A DNA stretch of 64,000 nt, taken from the NCBI RefSeq assembly GCF_007667275.1, contig NZ_VDQT01000001.1, positions 372,001 through 436,000 of the forward strand, read 5' to 3'. The translations under genes were made by a program, and so were the position numbers. Of this stretch, positions 23,896 through 34,522 are shown piece after piece; positions within the stretch are counted from its first letter, which is position 1, and each line of letters begins with the position of its first letter. The notes below the pieces were generated by a model that saw only the letters and a program-made list of their open reading frames with translations, was not told where the DNA came from and made no database searches. The stretch is from Stenotrophomonas rhizophila. Its GTDB lineage: Bacteria > Pseudomonadota > Gammaproteobacteria > Xanthomonadales > Xanthomonadaceae.

Positions 23896-26271
23896 TCAGG
23901 GCGGCGGTGGGGCGAGCACGCTGCGGTCGCCATTGTGCTCGGGGGGGCTGACCACGCCTGCGTTTTCCATCGCCTCGATGAGGCGCGCGGCGCGGTTGTA
24001 GCCGATCTTGAGCCGACGCTGCACGCCGGAGATCGACGCGCGGCGGGTTTCGGTGACGATCCGCACCGCCTCGTCATACAGCGGATCGGACTCGTCGCCG
24101 GCCGACGCACTGGATTCGGGCAGCCCGCCGGCGCCGACCACCACGCCATCGCCCATCATCTGTACTTCGTCGAGCACGCCGCTGATGTAGTCGGCCGGCC
24201 CGCTGGCCTTCAGGTGTTCGACCACGCGATGCACTTCCTCATCGGACACGAACGCGCCATGCACGCGGTCCGGCAGCGCGGTGCCCGGCGGCAGGTACAG
24301 CATGTCGCCGTGGCCGAGCAGGGTTTCCGCGCCGGACTGGTCGAGGATGGTGCGCGAGTCGATCTTCGAGCTGACCTGGAAGCCGATGCGGGTGGGAATG
24401 TTGGCCTTGATCAGGCCGGTGATCACGTCCACCGACGGGCGCTGGGTGGCCAGGATCAGGTGGATGCCCGCGGCACGCGCCTTCTGCGCCAACCGCGCGA
24501 TCAGCTCTTCGACCTTCTTGCCGACAATCATCATCATGTCGGCGAATTCGTCGATGAAGATCACGATGAACGGCAGCGTCTCCAGCGGACGTGGCGCCTC
24601 GCCCAGCTCCGGGTTGGGCTTGAACAGCGGATCCATCAGCGGCTGGCCGGCGTCCTCGGCGTCCTTGACCTTCTTGTTGAAGCCGGCCAGGTTGCGCACG
24701 CCCACCGCGCTCATCAGCTTGTAGCGCCGCTCCATTTCGGCCACGCACCAGCGCAGTCCGTTGGCGGCCTCCTTCATGTCGGTCACCACCGGCGCGAGCA
24801 GGTGCGGAATGCCCTGGTAGACGCTCAGCTCGAGCATCTTCGGGTCGATCATCAGCATCCGCAGGTCTTTCGGCGAGGCCTTGTAGAGCAGGCTCAGCAC
24901 CATGGCATTGACCGCCACCGACTTGCCCGAACCGGTAGTACCGGCCACCAGCAGGTGCGGCATGCGCGCCAGGTCGGCCACGGTCGGGCGGCCGGCAATG
25001 TCCTTGCCCAGCGCCAGGGTCAGCGGGCTGGCCGACTTGTCGTACTCCTTGGAGCGCAGCAGCTCGGACAGGTAAATCATTTCGCGGGTGACGTTGGGGA
25101 TTTCCAGCCCCACCACCGACTTGCCCGGGATCACATCGACCACGCGCACCGACTTCACCGACAGGCCGCGCGCGATGTCCTTGTCCAGCGAGCTGATCTG
25201 GCTGACCTTGATGCCCGGCGCCGGTTCGATCTCGAAGCGGGTGATCACCGGACCCGGATAGGCGCCCACCACCTGCGCGTCGATGCGGAAATCCTTGAGC
25301 TTGAACTCGATCTGCCGCGACAGCGTTTCCAGCGTGGTTTCGTCGTAGCCCTTCGGCTGCGGCTTGGGATCGTCCAGCAGCGCCAGCGGCGGCAGGTCGG
25401 AGCCGTCGCCGTTGACGCCGCGGAACATCGGGATCTGGGTCTCGCGCTTGGCGCGGTCGCTCTTCTCCAGCACCGGTTCGGGACGCGGTTCGATCTTGAC
25501 CGGCTCACGCTTGGCGCGGACCTCCGCGTCGACCTTGCGGACCTCCTGGCGCTCCTCGCGCATGGCGCGGGTCTGCTGCCACTCGCTGGCCTGGTCCTTC
25601 TTCTTGTTCAACAGCGGCGGCAGCGCAAGCACCGCACGGCCGATCTTCTCCATGACCACGAACCACGAAATCCCGGTGGCCAGGGTGATCGACGCCAGCA
25701 GCAGCACCAGCACGAACATGTTCGCGCCCAGCGCGCCAAAACCGGCGCTGAGCGAATTGCCGACCAGCCGACCGAGGATGCCACCGGCGTGGCCGACATC
25801 GCCATTGAACAGGCGCAGGTGCAGGAAACCGGTGCCGGCAATCAGGAACCCGACCAGCCCCACCAGCCGCAGCGCCGGATCCAGGTCGTGCTCGCCCTTG
25901 CTTTCACGCTTGAGGCCGAACATCGCGAACCAGGCCAGCGCGCCCAGCACCACCGGCAGCAGGAAGGCCATGAAACCGAACAGCTGCAGCAGCACGTCGG
26001 CAATCCACGCCCCTACCCGGCCGCCCATGTTCTGGATCGGCGCAACCACGCTGCCGGTATGCGACCAGCCCGGGTCGCTTGCCGAATAGGTGAACAGACT
26101 GGCGACCAGATACAGCAGCGCCGGCGCTATCGCGATCAGGCCGAGGTCGCGCCACAGGCGCTGCCGACGCGGGTTGTCGACCGGCGCCGCAGCCGCAGCA
26201 CGGCGCGACGCCGCTTTGCCGTCGGGAGACTTGGATCGTTCGGGAACCTGCTTCGCCACCTTAGACCACAC
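23896..26271 (-). CDS. ftsK: DNA translocase FtsK
   Basis: This 791-residue septal DNA pump coordinates chromosome dimer resolution with division. Four transmembrane segments occupy about residues 35-185, followed by a short charged linker (about 190-300, much shorter than E. coli FtsK). The motor has Walker A GTTGSGKS (about 440) and Walker [15 protein letters not shown] (about 570). The gamma winged helix (about 720-791, [20 protein letters not shown]) recognises KOPS sites and activates XerD. A GTG at 26271 is used; a GTG four codons on is an alternative. Confidence 0.93.
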   Translation of the reverse strand: MWSKVAKQVPERSKSPDGKAASRRAAAAAPVDNPRRQRLWRDLGLIAIAPALLYLVASLFTYSASDPGWSHTGSVVAPIQNMGGRVGAWIADVLLQLFGFMAFLLPVVLGALAWFAMFGLKRESKGEHDLDPALRLVGLVGFLIAGTGFLHLRLFNGDVGHAGGILGRLVGNSLSAGFGALGANMFVLVLLLASITLATGISWFVVMEKIGRAVLALPPLLNKKKDQASEWQQTRAMREERQEVRKVDAEVRAKREPVKIEPRPEPVLEKSDRAKRETQIPMFRGVNGDGSDLPPLALLDDPKPQPKGYDETTLETLSRQIEFKLKDFRIDAQVVGAYPGPVITRFEIEPAPGIKVSQISSLDKDIARGLSVKSVRVVDVIPGKSVVGLEIPNVTREMIYLSELLRSKEYDKSASPLTLALGKDIAGRPTVADLARMPHLLVAGTTGSGKSVAVNAMVLSLLYKASPKDLRMLMIDPKMLELSVYQGIPHLLAPVVTDMKEAANGLRWCVAEMERRYKLMSAVGVRNLAGFNKKVKDAEDAGQPLMDPLFKPNPELGEAPRPLETLPFIVIFIDEFADMMMIVGKKVEELIARLAQKARAAGIHLILATQRPSVDVITGLIKANIPTRIGFQVSSKIDSRTILDQSGAETLLGHGDMLYLPPGTALPDRVHGAFVSDEEVHRVVEHLKASGPADYISGVLDEVQMMGDGVVVGAGGLPESSASAGDESDPLYDEAVRIVTETRRASISGVQRRLKIGYNRAARLIEAMENAGVVSPPEHNGDRSVLAPPPP

Positions 26272-26322
26272 CTTGGGAATGCACTGTTAGTCCTTGATAA
26301 TAAACGACTGAGCCGCGGCCCG

Positions 26323-26350
26323 GTAGGTCACGACCGTTGGTCGTGACCCC
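26323..26350 (+). repeat. GTAG-headed palindrome (SMAG-like), ACGACC type
   Basis: GTA followed by a perfect ten-pair stem, GGTCACGACC with GGTCGTGACC around GTT. Same subfamily as the two copies at 26468-26525. Confidence 0.72.
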
Positions 26351-26433
26351 TGACCGCAGCCATCACCGCCAAAACCCCGCCGCGTGCCATCGACCCCACC
26401 CTCCGGGTTGCGCCGTTCCATCGTTCGCCTTGA

Positions 26434-27564
<1,131 letters not shown>

Positions 27565-27587
27565 GCCCACGCGGATAGCATGGAATC

Positions 27588-27617
27588 AAAGGCCGGTGCC
27601 CGTGCGCCGGCCTTTGC
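27588..27617 (+). terminator. Terminator of trxB
   Basis: AAAGGCCGG (27588-27596) pairs with CCGGCCTTT (27607-27615) around a ten-base loop, 24 bases past the trxB stop. Confidence 0.8.
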
Positions 27618-27661
27618 TCTGTCCGCGACTGCAGCGGGGCCGCGAGCTTGGAATTGACCAT

Positions 27662-27681
27662 GTGTAGCCTACAGGCTACAC
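27662..27681. promoter_or_regulatory. Palindromic operator of the toxin-antitoxin module
   Basis: GTGTAGCCT-AC-AGGCTACAC is a perfect inverted repeat with nine-base arms, ending nine bases before the toxin ATG. Its symmetry and position fit autorepression by the antitoxin HTH protein. Confidence 0.75.
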
Positions 27682-27689
27682 TTTTGCCC

Positions 27690-27977
27690 ATGCAGATGAG
27701 GCGCACCTCAGAGTTCACCACCTGGATCGACGGGATGAAGGACGTAATGGGACGCGCCAGAATCCTTGCCCGGATCAGGCGATTGGGCGACGGCAACCCC
27801 GGTGACCATCGCAACCTGAGTGCCGGCATAAGTGAACTTCGCATCGATGCAGGCCCGGGTTATCGGGTGTATTACACCCAGCGGGGAAACGAGCTCATCA
27901 TCCTGCTGGTTGGCGGCGACAAAAGCTCCCAGCAACGCGATATCGAGAGGGCAACGGCACTGGCTCGCAACCTGTAA
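27690..27977 (+). CDS. RelE/ParE-superfamily toxin (addiction-module killer type)
   Basis: This 95-residue small basic protein is of the HigB/RelE-like group often annotated as addiction module killer protein. Family signatures are RRTSEFTTWIDGMKD, ARILARIRRLGDGNPGD, GISELRIDAGPGYRVYYTQRGNELIILLVGGDKSSQQRDI. Related toxins cleave mRNA at the ribosome. The ATG at 27690 follows the palindromic operator; a second ATG two codons later is possible. The toxin precedes its antitoxin, the usual order for this subgroup, and the genes are 53 bp apart. Confidence 0.87.
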   Translation: MQMRRTSEFTTWIDGMKDVMGRARILARIRRLGDGNPGDHRNLSAGISELRIDAGPGYRVYYTQRGNELIILLVGGDKSSQQRDIERATALARNL

Positions 27978-28030
27978 CGAGATGCCACGCAGCATTGTCC
28001 GTGGGCACCCAAGAACTGGAGATTTCCATC

Positions 28031-28333
28031 ATGACTGCCAAGACAAAAACAAAGCTGGAGGCGTTCGACGTCGCAGAGCATCTGCGCACGCCAGAAGAAA
28101 TGGCCGCCTATCTGGATGCATGCATCATGGAAAGCGACGGCGACTCTGCTTTCATCGCAAAGGCACTGGGCGATATCGCTCGCGCACAAGGGATGAGCAA
28201 AGTTGCCCGCGACGCTGGCGTTTCTCGTGAGAGCCTGTACCGCGCCCTTTCAGGCGAGCGGAGCCCGGACTTCGCCACCATCCTGAAGGTTACTCGCGCG
28301 CTTGGCGTGAAACTGCACGCCAGCGCCGCCTGA
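28031..28333 (+). CDS. HTH antitoxin of the addiction module
   Basis: This 100-residue antitoxin has a C-terminal helix-turn-helix (about 60-95, SKVARDAGVSRESLYRALSGERSPDFATILKVTRALGV). The N-terminal LEAFDVAEHLRTPEEMAAYLDACIMESDGD is diagnostic of the probable addiction-module antidote family. It should neutralise the upstream toxin and repress the operon through the palindrome at 27662-27681. The ATG at 28031 is preceded by GGAG-like sequence. Confidence 0.87.
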   Translation: MTAKTKTKLEAFDVAEHLRTPEEMAAYLDACIMESDGDSAFIAKALGDIARAQGMSKVARDAGVSRESLYRALSGERSPDFATILKVTRALGVKLHASAA

Positions 28334-28347
28334 GCGGACCTTTCCTG

Positions 28348-28836
28348 CTACGGAATCTCCTCCTCCGCCGTTGGCGACGCGACGAGATCCTCAGGTCCAT
28401 AGCGCTTGAGCGGCGTTCCCTGCTTCTCGAACTTCACTTCACGAATCGGAAGCCCTGCCTGCTCGGCGTGCTGCCGCAAGGTCATGGCCAGCGGGATCAG
28501 CAGCCGCCGTGCGACATCGGCGCCGCGCGGAAATCCCGCCCCGAAATCGGCTGTCATGGTGCGACCTTTCATGTCTATCGAAACGCTTACCTCGATCGAA
28601 GGCAAGGACGCGTCGCCCCCCCGGTAACGCGACACCGCCACGGATGCCTGCTTCTCGAGCAGCAGAATCAGCTCTGCGTCGATATACCAGGTGGTCGAAA
28701 CTTCGGCCGACGCATCCGCCATCCTGGCGCTGTCCACGAACGGAGGCGGCACGACTGTTGCGCCTGCCGAACCCATCATCAGGAGCAGACCGCCGGCTCC
28801 TGCCAGATGCTGCAATTGTTTGACTGCCACTGCCAT
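28348..28836 (-). CDS. Exported protein of unknown function
   Basis: This 162-residue protein has a signal peptide ending SAGATVVPP (about 27). The mature part has VSTTWYIDAELILLLEKQASVAVSRY and later MTLRQHAEQAGLPIREVKFEKQGTPLKRYGPEDL; no family is recognised and no Cys is present. AGGGAG abuts the ATG at 28836, so the GTG at 28830, six bases further on, is probably the real start. It ends 15 bases from the convergent antitoxin gene. Base composition here, as in the TA genes, is lower in GC than the flanking core genes. Confidence 0.65.
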   Translation of the reverse strand: MAVAVKQLQHLAGAGGLLLMMGSAGATVVPPPFVDSARMADASAEVSTTWYIDAELILLLEKQASVAVSRYRGGDASLPSIEVSVSIDMKGRTMTADFGAGFPRGADVARRLLIPLAMTLRQHAEQAGLPIREVKFEKQGTPLKRYGPEDLVASPTAEEEIP

Positions 28837-29020
28837 CTCCCTGCACCGTCACGCTTCAGGCTTGAAGCGGGTGGCAACTGTGCGCCGTCCGCCGGGAAAG
28901 GTGCGCGCACCACCTCACGCTTTCGGACGTGCACCAATCGGCTTTTCAATCGCACTGACTGACTCCATCGGCGCAGCCTAAAAGGCCCCCATTGCCATCG
29001 TCGTGCCCTATCCTTTGGCC

Positions 29021-30151
29021 ATGCCCGATACGCGCTTTCTCCATCGCCTCGCCGATCTTCCCGCCGCCGACTGGGACGCCCTGCATGACGGGTGCAACCC
29101 GTTTGTCAGCCATGCCTTTCTGTCTGGCCTGGAGGAGCACGGCTGCCTGCGTGCCGAATGGGGCTGGCGGCCGCGCCATTTCACGGTGTGGGACGACGGC
29201 CAGCTGGTCGGGGCCATTCCCGGCTACCTGAAGGACAACTCGCACGGCGAATTCGTGTTCGACCATGCCTGGGCCAACGCCTATGCCCGGCACGGGCTGG
29301 ACTACTTCCCGAAGTGGTTGGGCGCGGTGCCGTATTCGCCGGTGACGGGACCGCGACTGCTGGCCCGGGATGGCGCTACGGCAAAGACCCTGGTGGCGGC
29401 CCTGCGCGACGAAGTGGGCCGGATGGGCTGGTCGTCGGCCCACGTCAACTTCCATGCAGCAGCTGACGACAGCGCATTCGGCACGGATTGGCTGCTGCGC
29501 GAGGACATCCAGTTCCAGTGGCACAACCCGGGCGACTGGAGCGACTTCACCAGCTTCCTCGCCGCGATGGACCACAAACACCGCAAGAACATCCGCCAGG
29601 AACGCGCCAAGCTGGCGCGCAGCGGCGTCAGCTACCGCATCGTGCACGGCGATGAGGCGAGCGCCGCCGACCTGCAGGCGATGCATGGCTTCTATCTGCA
29701 GACCTTCAGCGAGTACGGCAATTCGCCGGCGCTGACCCTGCCCTTCCTGCAGCACCTGGCCGCCACGATGCCACGCCAGCTGGTGATGTTCCTGGCCCTG
29801 CACGACGAGCAGCCCATAGCAGGGGCGCTGTGCCTGCGCGGCGCCGACACCCTGTATGGCCGCTACTGGGGTGGCGCCACCCTGCCCGGCCTGCATTTCG
29901 AGACCTGCTATTACCAGGGCATCGAGTACTGCCTGCGCGAAGGCCTGTCCCGCTTCGAACCCGGTGCCCAGGGCGAGCACAAGCTGGCCCGGGGCTTCCT
30001 GCCGCAACCGGTACGCAGCCGCCATTGGATCGCCGAACCGGCGTTCGCCGAGGCGCTGGCCGGCTGGTGCGAGCAGGAACGGCAGGAGGTGCAGCGCTAT
30101 GCGCGGGTGCTGGCCGACCACAGCCCGTTCAAGGACGGCACGGCCGCATGA
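29021..30151 (+). CDS. FemAB/GNAT-like protein (DUF482 family)
   Basis: This 376-residue cytosolic protein of the peptidoglycan-bridge/FemAB-like acyltransferase family has two GNAT-like halves. Typical segments are CNPFVSHAFLSGLEEHGC, HFTVWDDGQLVGAIPGYLKDNSHGEFVFDHAWANAY, HRKNIRQERAKLARSG and the late GRYWGGATLPGLHFETCYYQGIEYCLREGL and GAQGEHKLARGFLP motifs. Activity in this subfamily is not established. The ATG at 29021 is preferred over a GTG at 29003. Its stop overlaps the aat start (ATGA), so the two are co-expressed. Confidence 0.82.
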   Translation: MPDTRFLHRLADLPAADWDALHDGCNPFVSHAFLSGLEEHGCLRAEWGWRPRHFTVWDDGQLVGAIPGYLKDNSHGEFVFDHAWANAYARHGLDYFPKWLGAVPYSPVTGPRLLARDGATAKTLVAALRDEVGRMGWSSAHVNFHAAADDSAFGTDWLLREDIQFQWHNPGDWSDFTSFLAAMDHKHRKNIRQERAKLARSGVSYRIVHGDEASAADLQAMHGFYLQTFSEYGNSPALTLPFLQHLAATMPRQLVMFLALHDEQPIAGALCLRGADTLYGRYWGGATLPGLHFETCYYQGIEYCLREGLSRFEPGAQGEHKLARGFLPQPVRSRHWIAEPAFAEALAGWCEQERQEVQRYARVLADHSPFKDGTAA

Positions 30152-30894
30152 CCCGCCACCTGCCCTGGCGGCTGGACGACCGCCCTGACGCGCCCTTCCC
30201 GCCGGCCGAAACCGCGTTGCGCGAGCCGGACGGGCTGCTGGCGCTGGGCGGCGACCTGTCGCCGGTGCGGCTGCTGAATGCCTACGCCGGCGGGATCTTC
30301 CCGTGGTTCTCGGAAGGCCAGCCGCTGCTGTGGTGGTCGCCGGACCCGCGCATGGTGTTCCGCACCGACGGGGTGCACCTGTCGTCCCGTTTCCGGCGCA
30401 GCCTGCGCGGCAGCAACTGGGTGCTGCGCGCGGACACCCGCTTCCGCGAGGTGATCGAGGCCTGCGCCGCCAGCCCTCGCCCCGGACAGGACGGGACGTG
30501 GATCACCCGCGACATGATGGATGCCTACGAGGCGCTGCATGCGCTCGGTTTTGCCCATTCAATCGAAGTGCTGGAGGGCGACCGGCTGGTGGGCGGCATC
30601 TATGGCGTGGCGATTGGCCGGATGTTTTTCGGCGAAAGCATGTTCAGCGCCAGCAGCGGCGGTTCCAAGGTGGCGCTGGCCGGGTTGGCACACACGTTGG
30701 GGGAATGGGGCTGGCCGTTGATCGATGCGCAGGTGGAGAACGACCATCTGCTGCGGATGGGCGCCGAGCATTGGCCGCGGGAGCAGTTCCTGGGGATGGT
30801 CCGCGAGCTGGTGCGGAGAAATGAGGCGCCGGGGGCCTGGACAGCACGGGTTGGGGAAGTGTCGGTGGCGGCGCTGGTGGGTCGGGCGTCGTGA
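30148..30894 (+). CDS. aat: Leucyl/phenylalanyl-tRNA-protein transferase Aat
   Basis: This 248-residue cytosolic enzyme adds Leu or Phe to N-terminal Arg/Lys of proteins, creating substrates for the ClpS-ClpAP N-end rule pathway. Signatures: PDGLLALGGDLSPVRLLNAYAGGIFPWF, PLLWWSPDPRMVF, AYEALHALGFAHSIEVLE and GGIYGVAIGRMFFGESMFS. It overlaps the FemAB-like gene by four bases. The ClpA and ClpS genes that act downstream in the same pathway lie within 4 kb, an arrangement common in gammaproteobacteria. Confidence 0.95.
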   Translation: MTRHLPWRLDDRPDAPFPPAETALREPDGLLALGGDLSPVRLLNAYAGGIFPWFSEGQPLLWWSPDPRMVFRTDGVHLSSRFRRSLRGSNWVLRADTRFREVIEACAASPRPGQDGTWITRDMMDAYEALHALGFAHSIEVLEGDRLVGGIYGVAIGRMFFGESMFSASSGGSKVALAGLAHTLGEWGWPLIDAQVENDHLLRMGAEHWPREQFLGMVRELVRRNEAPGAWTARVGEVSVAALVGRAS

Positions 30895-30910
30895 TGTGGC
30901 GGGCGGCGCC

Positions 30911-30935
30911 TGGGCCGGCCAACGGCCGGCGCTAC
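30911..30935 (-). repeat. GTAG-headed palindrome (SMAG-like), CCGGCC type
   Basis: GCCGGCC-AAC-GGCCGGC followed by GCTAC reads GTAGC + stem on the minus strand. Other copies of the same type are at 34457-34481 and 39362-39390. Confidence 0.75.
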
Positions 30936-30988
30936 CGGGATTGCGTGCAGCGGCGGACAGCGCTGGGCCGCTGCGGTTAACATAAACT

Positions 30989-31017
30989 TTGCATGTGGGG
31001 GCGGTTGCGCGTAAAAT
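30989..31017 (+). promoter_or_regulatory. infA promoter
   Basis: TTGCAT (30989-30994) and TAAAAT (31012-31017) are separated by exactly 17 bases, a good sigma-70 promoter about 50 bases upstream of the infA ATG. Confidence 0.7.
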
Positions 31018-31066
31018 GCCCGCTCTTAAGGCCAGCTCGGCCGTTTATAGAACTGCACAGGACTAC

Positions 31067-31285
31067 ATGTCGAAAGACGACTCCATCGAGTTCGAAGGCA
31101 CCGTCAGCGAGACGCTGCCGAACACCACTTTCCGCGTACGACTGGAAAATGGGCATGAAATCATCGCCCACATCTCCGGCCGCATGCGCAAGAACTACAT
31201 CCGCATCCTGACGGGCGACCGCGTGAAGGTCGAAATGACCCCGTACGACCTGACCAAGGGTCGCATTACCTACCGCATGAAGTAA
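31067..31285 (+). CDS. infA: Translation initiation factor IF-1
   Basis: This 72-residue OB-fold protein binds the ribosomal A site during initiation. The full family sequence is recognisable: [60 protein letters not shown] and the end ITYRMK. An upstream in-frame extension lacks a good RBS and covers the promoter leader, so the ATG at 31067 is taken. A hairpin terminator follows. Confidence 0.97.
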   Translation: MSKDDSIEFEGTVSETLPNTTFRVRLENGHEIIAHISGRMRKNYIRILTGDRVKVEMTPYDLTKGRITYRMK

Positions 31286-31321
31286 GCGGCAAGGCGACTT
31301 CCCCCGGGAAGACGCGCCCAG

Positions 31322-31345
31322 AGGCCAGCCCCGTGCTGGCCTTTC
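31322..31345 (+). terminator. Terminator of infA
   Basis: AGGCCAGC (31322-31329) pairs with GCTGGCCT (31335-31342), then TT, 37 bases past the infA stop. Confidence 0.7.
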
Positions 31346-31509
31346 TGCGTTGTTCGGGCTCACTCGGGTGGCCTCGCCCCTGCCGCTGGTCACCCTGCCC
31401 GATGGCACCATGACATCAGTCAGCCTGACGGTATGCAGATTCGGTGCCTGCCGGATTGGCGCATGGTGGCACCCGGTCCACTCCGGACCGCAACCACCTG
31501 GCCCCCGAC

Positions 31510-31875
31510 ATGAAAACCCTGTTCACGCTCAGCCTGTTGCTGGCCTCCAGCTTCACCGGCTCCGTGTTGGCGCAGACGCCCGACACTTCCCCCGCGACCG
31601 GTTGCATCGCCCTGTCCAGCGATCACCAGGTCGTGCGCAAGGATGCCGACCAGAGCGTCCTGCTGCGCAATGGCAGCGACCACTACCTGGTGCGCTTCAC
31701 CCGCTCCTGCAGCAGTGCCGCGCGCTCGCGCAAGCTGGAGTTCTCCACCCCCACCCAGCGGGGCCAGCTCTGCGGCGCGGGTGGCAGCGCACTGCGCACC
31801 GATTCCCAGTCCTGCCAGGTCGCCTCGGTGGAGCCGATCAGCGCCGAACTGTTCGCCCGGCGCTCGCGCCCGTAA
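31510..31875 (+). CDS. Small exported Cys-containing protein
   Basis: This 121-residue protein has a signal peptide MKTLFTLSLLLASSFTGSVLAQ (about 22). The mature chain contains four Cys (GCIALSS, TRSCSSA, GQLCGAGG, SQSCQV) that could form two disulfides. The pattern resembles small Xanthomonadaceae exported proteins of the DUF6491 type, but I am not certain of that assignment. No function is known. The ATG at 31510 is the only start that yields a signal peptide. A shared terminator separates it from convergent clpA. Confidence 0.7.
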   Translation: MKTLFTLSLLLASSFTGSVLAQTPDTSPATGCIALSSDHQVVRKDADQSVLLRNGSDHYLVRFTRSCSSAARSRKLEFSTPTQRGQLCGAGGSALRTDSQSCQVASVEPISAELFARRSRP

Positions 31876-31890
31876 ACCGGGAACGGCGGC

Positions 31891-31918
31891 AAAAAAAACG
31901 CCCCGTGAGGGGCGTTTT
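31891..31918. terminator. Bidirectional terminator between 31875 and clpA
   Basis: AAAACGCCCC-GTGA-GGGGCGTTTT with extra A residues on the left gives U-tracts on both strands, serving the plus gene ending at 31875 and clpA ending at 31921. Confidence 0.88.
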
Positions 31919-31920
31919 GG

Positions 31921-34203
31921 TCATTCCACCGTGGCTGGCAGCAGCCGTTCCGGCTCGGCCTGGGTTTCCACGAAGAGCTCGTCGTCGCGGACATCGATGC
32001 TGACCCGGCCGCCGTTGACCAGCTTGCCGAACAGCAGTTCGTCGGCCAGCGGACGCTTGATCTTCTCCTGGATCACGCGCGCCATCGGGCGGGCACCCAT
32101 CAGCGGGTCGAAGCCGTGGCGGGCCAGCCAGTCGCGCGCGGTCGGGGTGGCCGACAGGCTGACGTGCTTTTCCTGCAGCAGCATCTCCAGCTCGATCAGG
32201 AACTTGTCCACCACGCGCAGGATGTGCTCGAAGCCCAGCGGCTGGAACTGCACCACCGCATCGAGGCGGTTGCGGAATTCCGGCGTGAAGCTCTTGCGGA
32301 TGATCTCCATCGCATCGGTGGCATGGTCCTGGCGGGTGAAGCCGATCGAACGCCGCGAGGCCTGGGCCGCGCCGGCATTGGTGGTCATCACCAGCACCAC
32401 GTTCTTGAAGTTCGCTTCGCGCCCGTTGGTGTCGGTGAGCACGCCGCGGTCCATGACCTGCAGCAGGATGTTGAAGATGTCCGGGTGGGCTTTTTCCACC
32501 TCGTCCAGCAGCAGCACGCAGTGCGGGGTCTTGACGATCTTCTCGGTGAGCAGACCACCCTGGTCGAAGCCGACATAGCCCGGGGGTGCACCGATCAGGC
32601 GGCTGATCGAATGCGGCTCCATGTACTCGCTCATGTCGAAGCGGACCAGCTCGATGCCGAGCTGCAGGGCCAGCTGCTTGGTCACCTCGGTCTTGCCCAC
32701 GCCGGTGGGGCCGGCAAACAGGAAGTTGCCGATCGGCTTTTCCGGGTTGGCCAGGCCCGAGCGGGCCAGCTTGATCGCCGAGGACAGGGTTTCGATGGCC
32801 GGGTCCTGGCCGAAGATCACCATCTTCAGGTTGCGCTCCAGGTGCTGCAGCACGTCCTTGTCGGTCGCGCTGACCTGCTTGGCCGGGATGCGCGCCATCT
32901 TCGCCACGATGGTTTCGATCTCCTCGATGTCGATCAGCTCCTTGCGCTCGCCGTCGGGCAGCAGCCGCTGGCGGGCACCGGCTTCGTCGATCACGTCGAT
33001 GGCCTTGTCCGGCAGCAGGCGGTCGCCGATGTGCTTGACCGACAGGTCCACCGCCGCCTGCAGTGCGTCATCGGCGTAGGTCACGCCGTGGTGCGCTTCG
33101 TACTTCGGCTTCAGGCCCTGCAGGATCTCGTAGGTTTCGCCCACCGTCGGTTCGACGATGTCGATCTTCTGGAAGCGGCGTGCCAGTGCACGGTCCTTCT
33201 CGAAGATGCCGCGGTATTCCTGGAACGTGGTGGAGCCAATGCAGCGCAGCTCGCCCGACGCCAGCGCCGGCTTGATCAGGTTGGAGGCGTCCATGGTGCC
33301 GCCCGACGCCGAACCGGCACCGATGATGGTGTGGATCTCATCGATGAACAGCACTGCGTTGGGCATCTTCTTCAGTGCGGTCAGCACGCCCTTGAGGCGC
33401 TTCTCGAAGTCGCCGCGGTACTTGGTGCCAGCCACCAGCGCGCCCAGGTCGAGCGAGTAGATCACCGCGTCGGCCAGAACTTCGGGCACCGAGCCTTCGA
33501 CGATGCGCTTGGCCAGGCCTTCGGCGATGGCGGTCTTGCCCACGCCGGCCTCGCCGACATACAGCGGGTTGTTCTTGCGGCGGCGGCACAGGACCTGGAT
33601 GGTGCGCTCGATCTCGTCGCGGCGCCCGACCAGCGGGTCGATCCGGCCGTTGCGCGCGGCCTCGTTGAGGTTGCTGGCGAATTCGGCCAGGGCGTCGCCC
33701 TTGCCCTCGCCATCCCCACCCTCGACGCGCCCCTCGGCGTCCGACGACGGCGGCACTTCGCCCTCGTCGCCCAGCTTGGCGATGCCATGGGAGAGGTAAT
33801 TGACGATGTCCAGCCGGGTCACGTCCTGCTGGTTGAGGTAATAGACCGCGTGCGAGTCCTTCTCGCCGAAGATCGCGACCAGCACGTTGGCGCCGGTGAC
33901 CTCCTTCTTGCCCGAGGACTGCACGTGGTACACGGCGCGTTGCAGCACGCGCTGGAAGCCCAGGGTGGGCTGGGTGTCGCGGCCGTCATCCTCGGCCAGG
34001 CGGGACACCGAGGCCTCGATGGCCTGCTCCAGTTCCTGGCGCAGGCGTTCGGCGTCGGCCCCGCAGGCCTTGAGCACGGCTTGGGCGGACGGGTTGTCGA
34101 GCAGTGCCAGCAGCAGGTGTTCCACCGTCATGAACTCATGGCGGGCCTCACGGGCGCGCTTGTAGCACTGACCGATGGTGTGTTCGAGGTCTTTACTGAA
34201 CAT
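31921..34203 (-). CDS. clpA: ATP-dependent Clp protease ATP-binding subunit ClpA
   Basis: This 760-residue Hsp100 unfoldase feeds substrates into ClpP. The N-domain (about 1-150, [35 protein letters not shown]) binds ClpS. AAA-1 has Walker A GEAGVGKT (about 219) and [15 protein letters not shown]-2 has GPTGVGKTE (about 499) and [12 protein letters not shown]. The ClpP-docking loop reads SIGF, near [10 protein letters not shown], where E. coli has IGL. The length is normal. It is preceded by a 319-base region and then clpS on the same strand. Confidence 0.96.
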   Translation of the reverse strand: MFSKDLEHTIGQCYKRAREARHEFMTVEHLLLALLDNPSAQAVLKACGADAERLRQELEQAIEASVSRLAEDDGRDTQPTLGFQRVLQRAVYHVQSSGKKEVTGANVLVAIFGEKDSHAVYYLNQQDVTRLDIVNYLSHGIAKLGDEGEVPPSSDAEGRVEGGDGEGKGDALAEFASNLNEAARNGRIDPLVGRRDEIERTIQVLCRRRKNNPLYVGEAGVGKTAIAEGLAKRIVEGSVPEVLADAVIYSLDLGALVAGTKYRGDFEKRLKGVLTALKKMPNAVLFIDEIHTIIGAGSASGGTMDASNLIKPALASGELRCIGSTTFQEYRGIFEKDRALARRFQKIDIVEPTVGETYEILQGLKPKYEAHHGVTYADDALQAAVDLSVKHIGDRLLPDKAIDVIDEAGARQRLLPDGERKELIDIEEIETIVAKMARIPAKQVSATDKDVLQHLERNLKMVIFGQDPAIETLSSAIKLARSGLANPEKPIGNFLFAGPTGVGKTEVTKQLALQLGIELVRFDMSEYMEPHSISRLIGAPPGYVGFDQGGLLTEKIVKTPHCVLLLDEVEKAHPDIFNILLQVMDRGVLTDTNGREANFKNVVLVMTTNAGAAQASRRSIGFTRQDHATDAMEIIRKSFTPEFRNRLDAVVQFQPLGFEHILRVVDKFLIELEMLLQEKHVSLSATPTARDWLARHGFDPLMGARPMARVIQEKIKRPLADELLFGKLVNGGRVSIDVRDDELFVETQAEPERLLPATVE

Positions 34204-34522
34204 GTTCTACTCCGGCGGCAGTTGAGAACAATATGCGGCCTACCTGCTTAATTTCCATCACCCTAGCGGATCGGTGCGTTCAGATGGCGTTAGCACTTGC
34301 ATGATCATGCCCGAGACGACGCCAGCATTGGCTGCCTGCCCGTGATGGCGACGTCATCGAGAGATTGCAAGCGCCCCGCCTACCCGGCGGTCCCCGGCGC
34401 TGTTTCAGACAGGGACGGTCATAGCGGCCGGGAGCGGCCATCGGGGACAGGATGCGTGGGCCGGCCAACGGCCGGCGCTACCGGCGCGCGGTCTACGGCC
34501 CATCAGGGGCCGACACTGCCGA
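34204..34522. other. clpS-clpA intergenic region
   Basis: No gene is seen in these 319 bases. A CCGGCC-type SMAG-like palindrome lies at 34457-34481. The part nearer clpA is AT-richer and probably holds its promoter, so clpA need not depend on clpS transcription. Confidence 0.55.
34457..34481 (-). repeat. GTAG-headed palindrome (SMAG-like), CCGGCC type
   Basis: TGGGCCGGCC-AAC-GGCCGGCGCTAC is identical over 25 bases to the copy at 30911-30935. Confidence 0.78.

Noticed and set aside
21859..26346. A 1495-codon open frame on the plus strand
   Set aside because: It is antisense to ftsK and the transglutaminase gene, both with clear domains. Its His/Arg/Gln-rich translation is typical of shadows in high-GC DNA.
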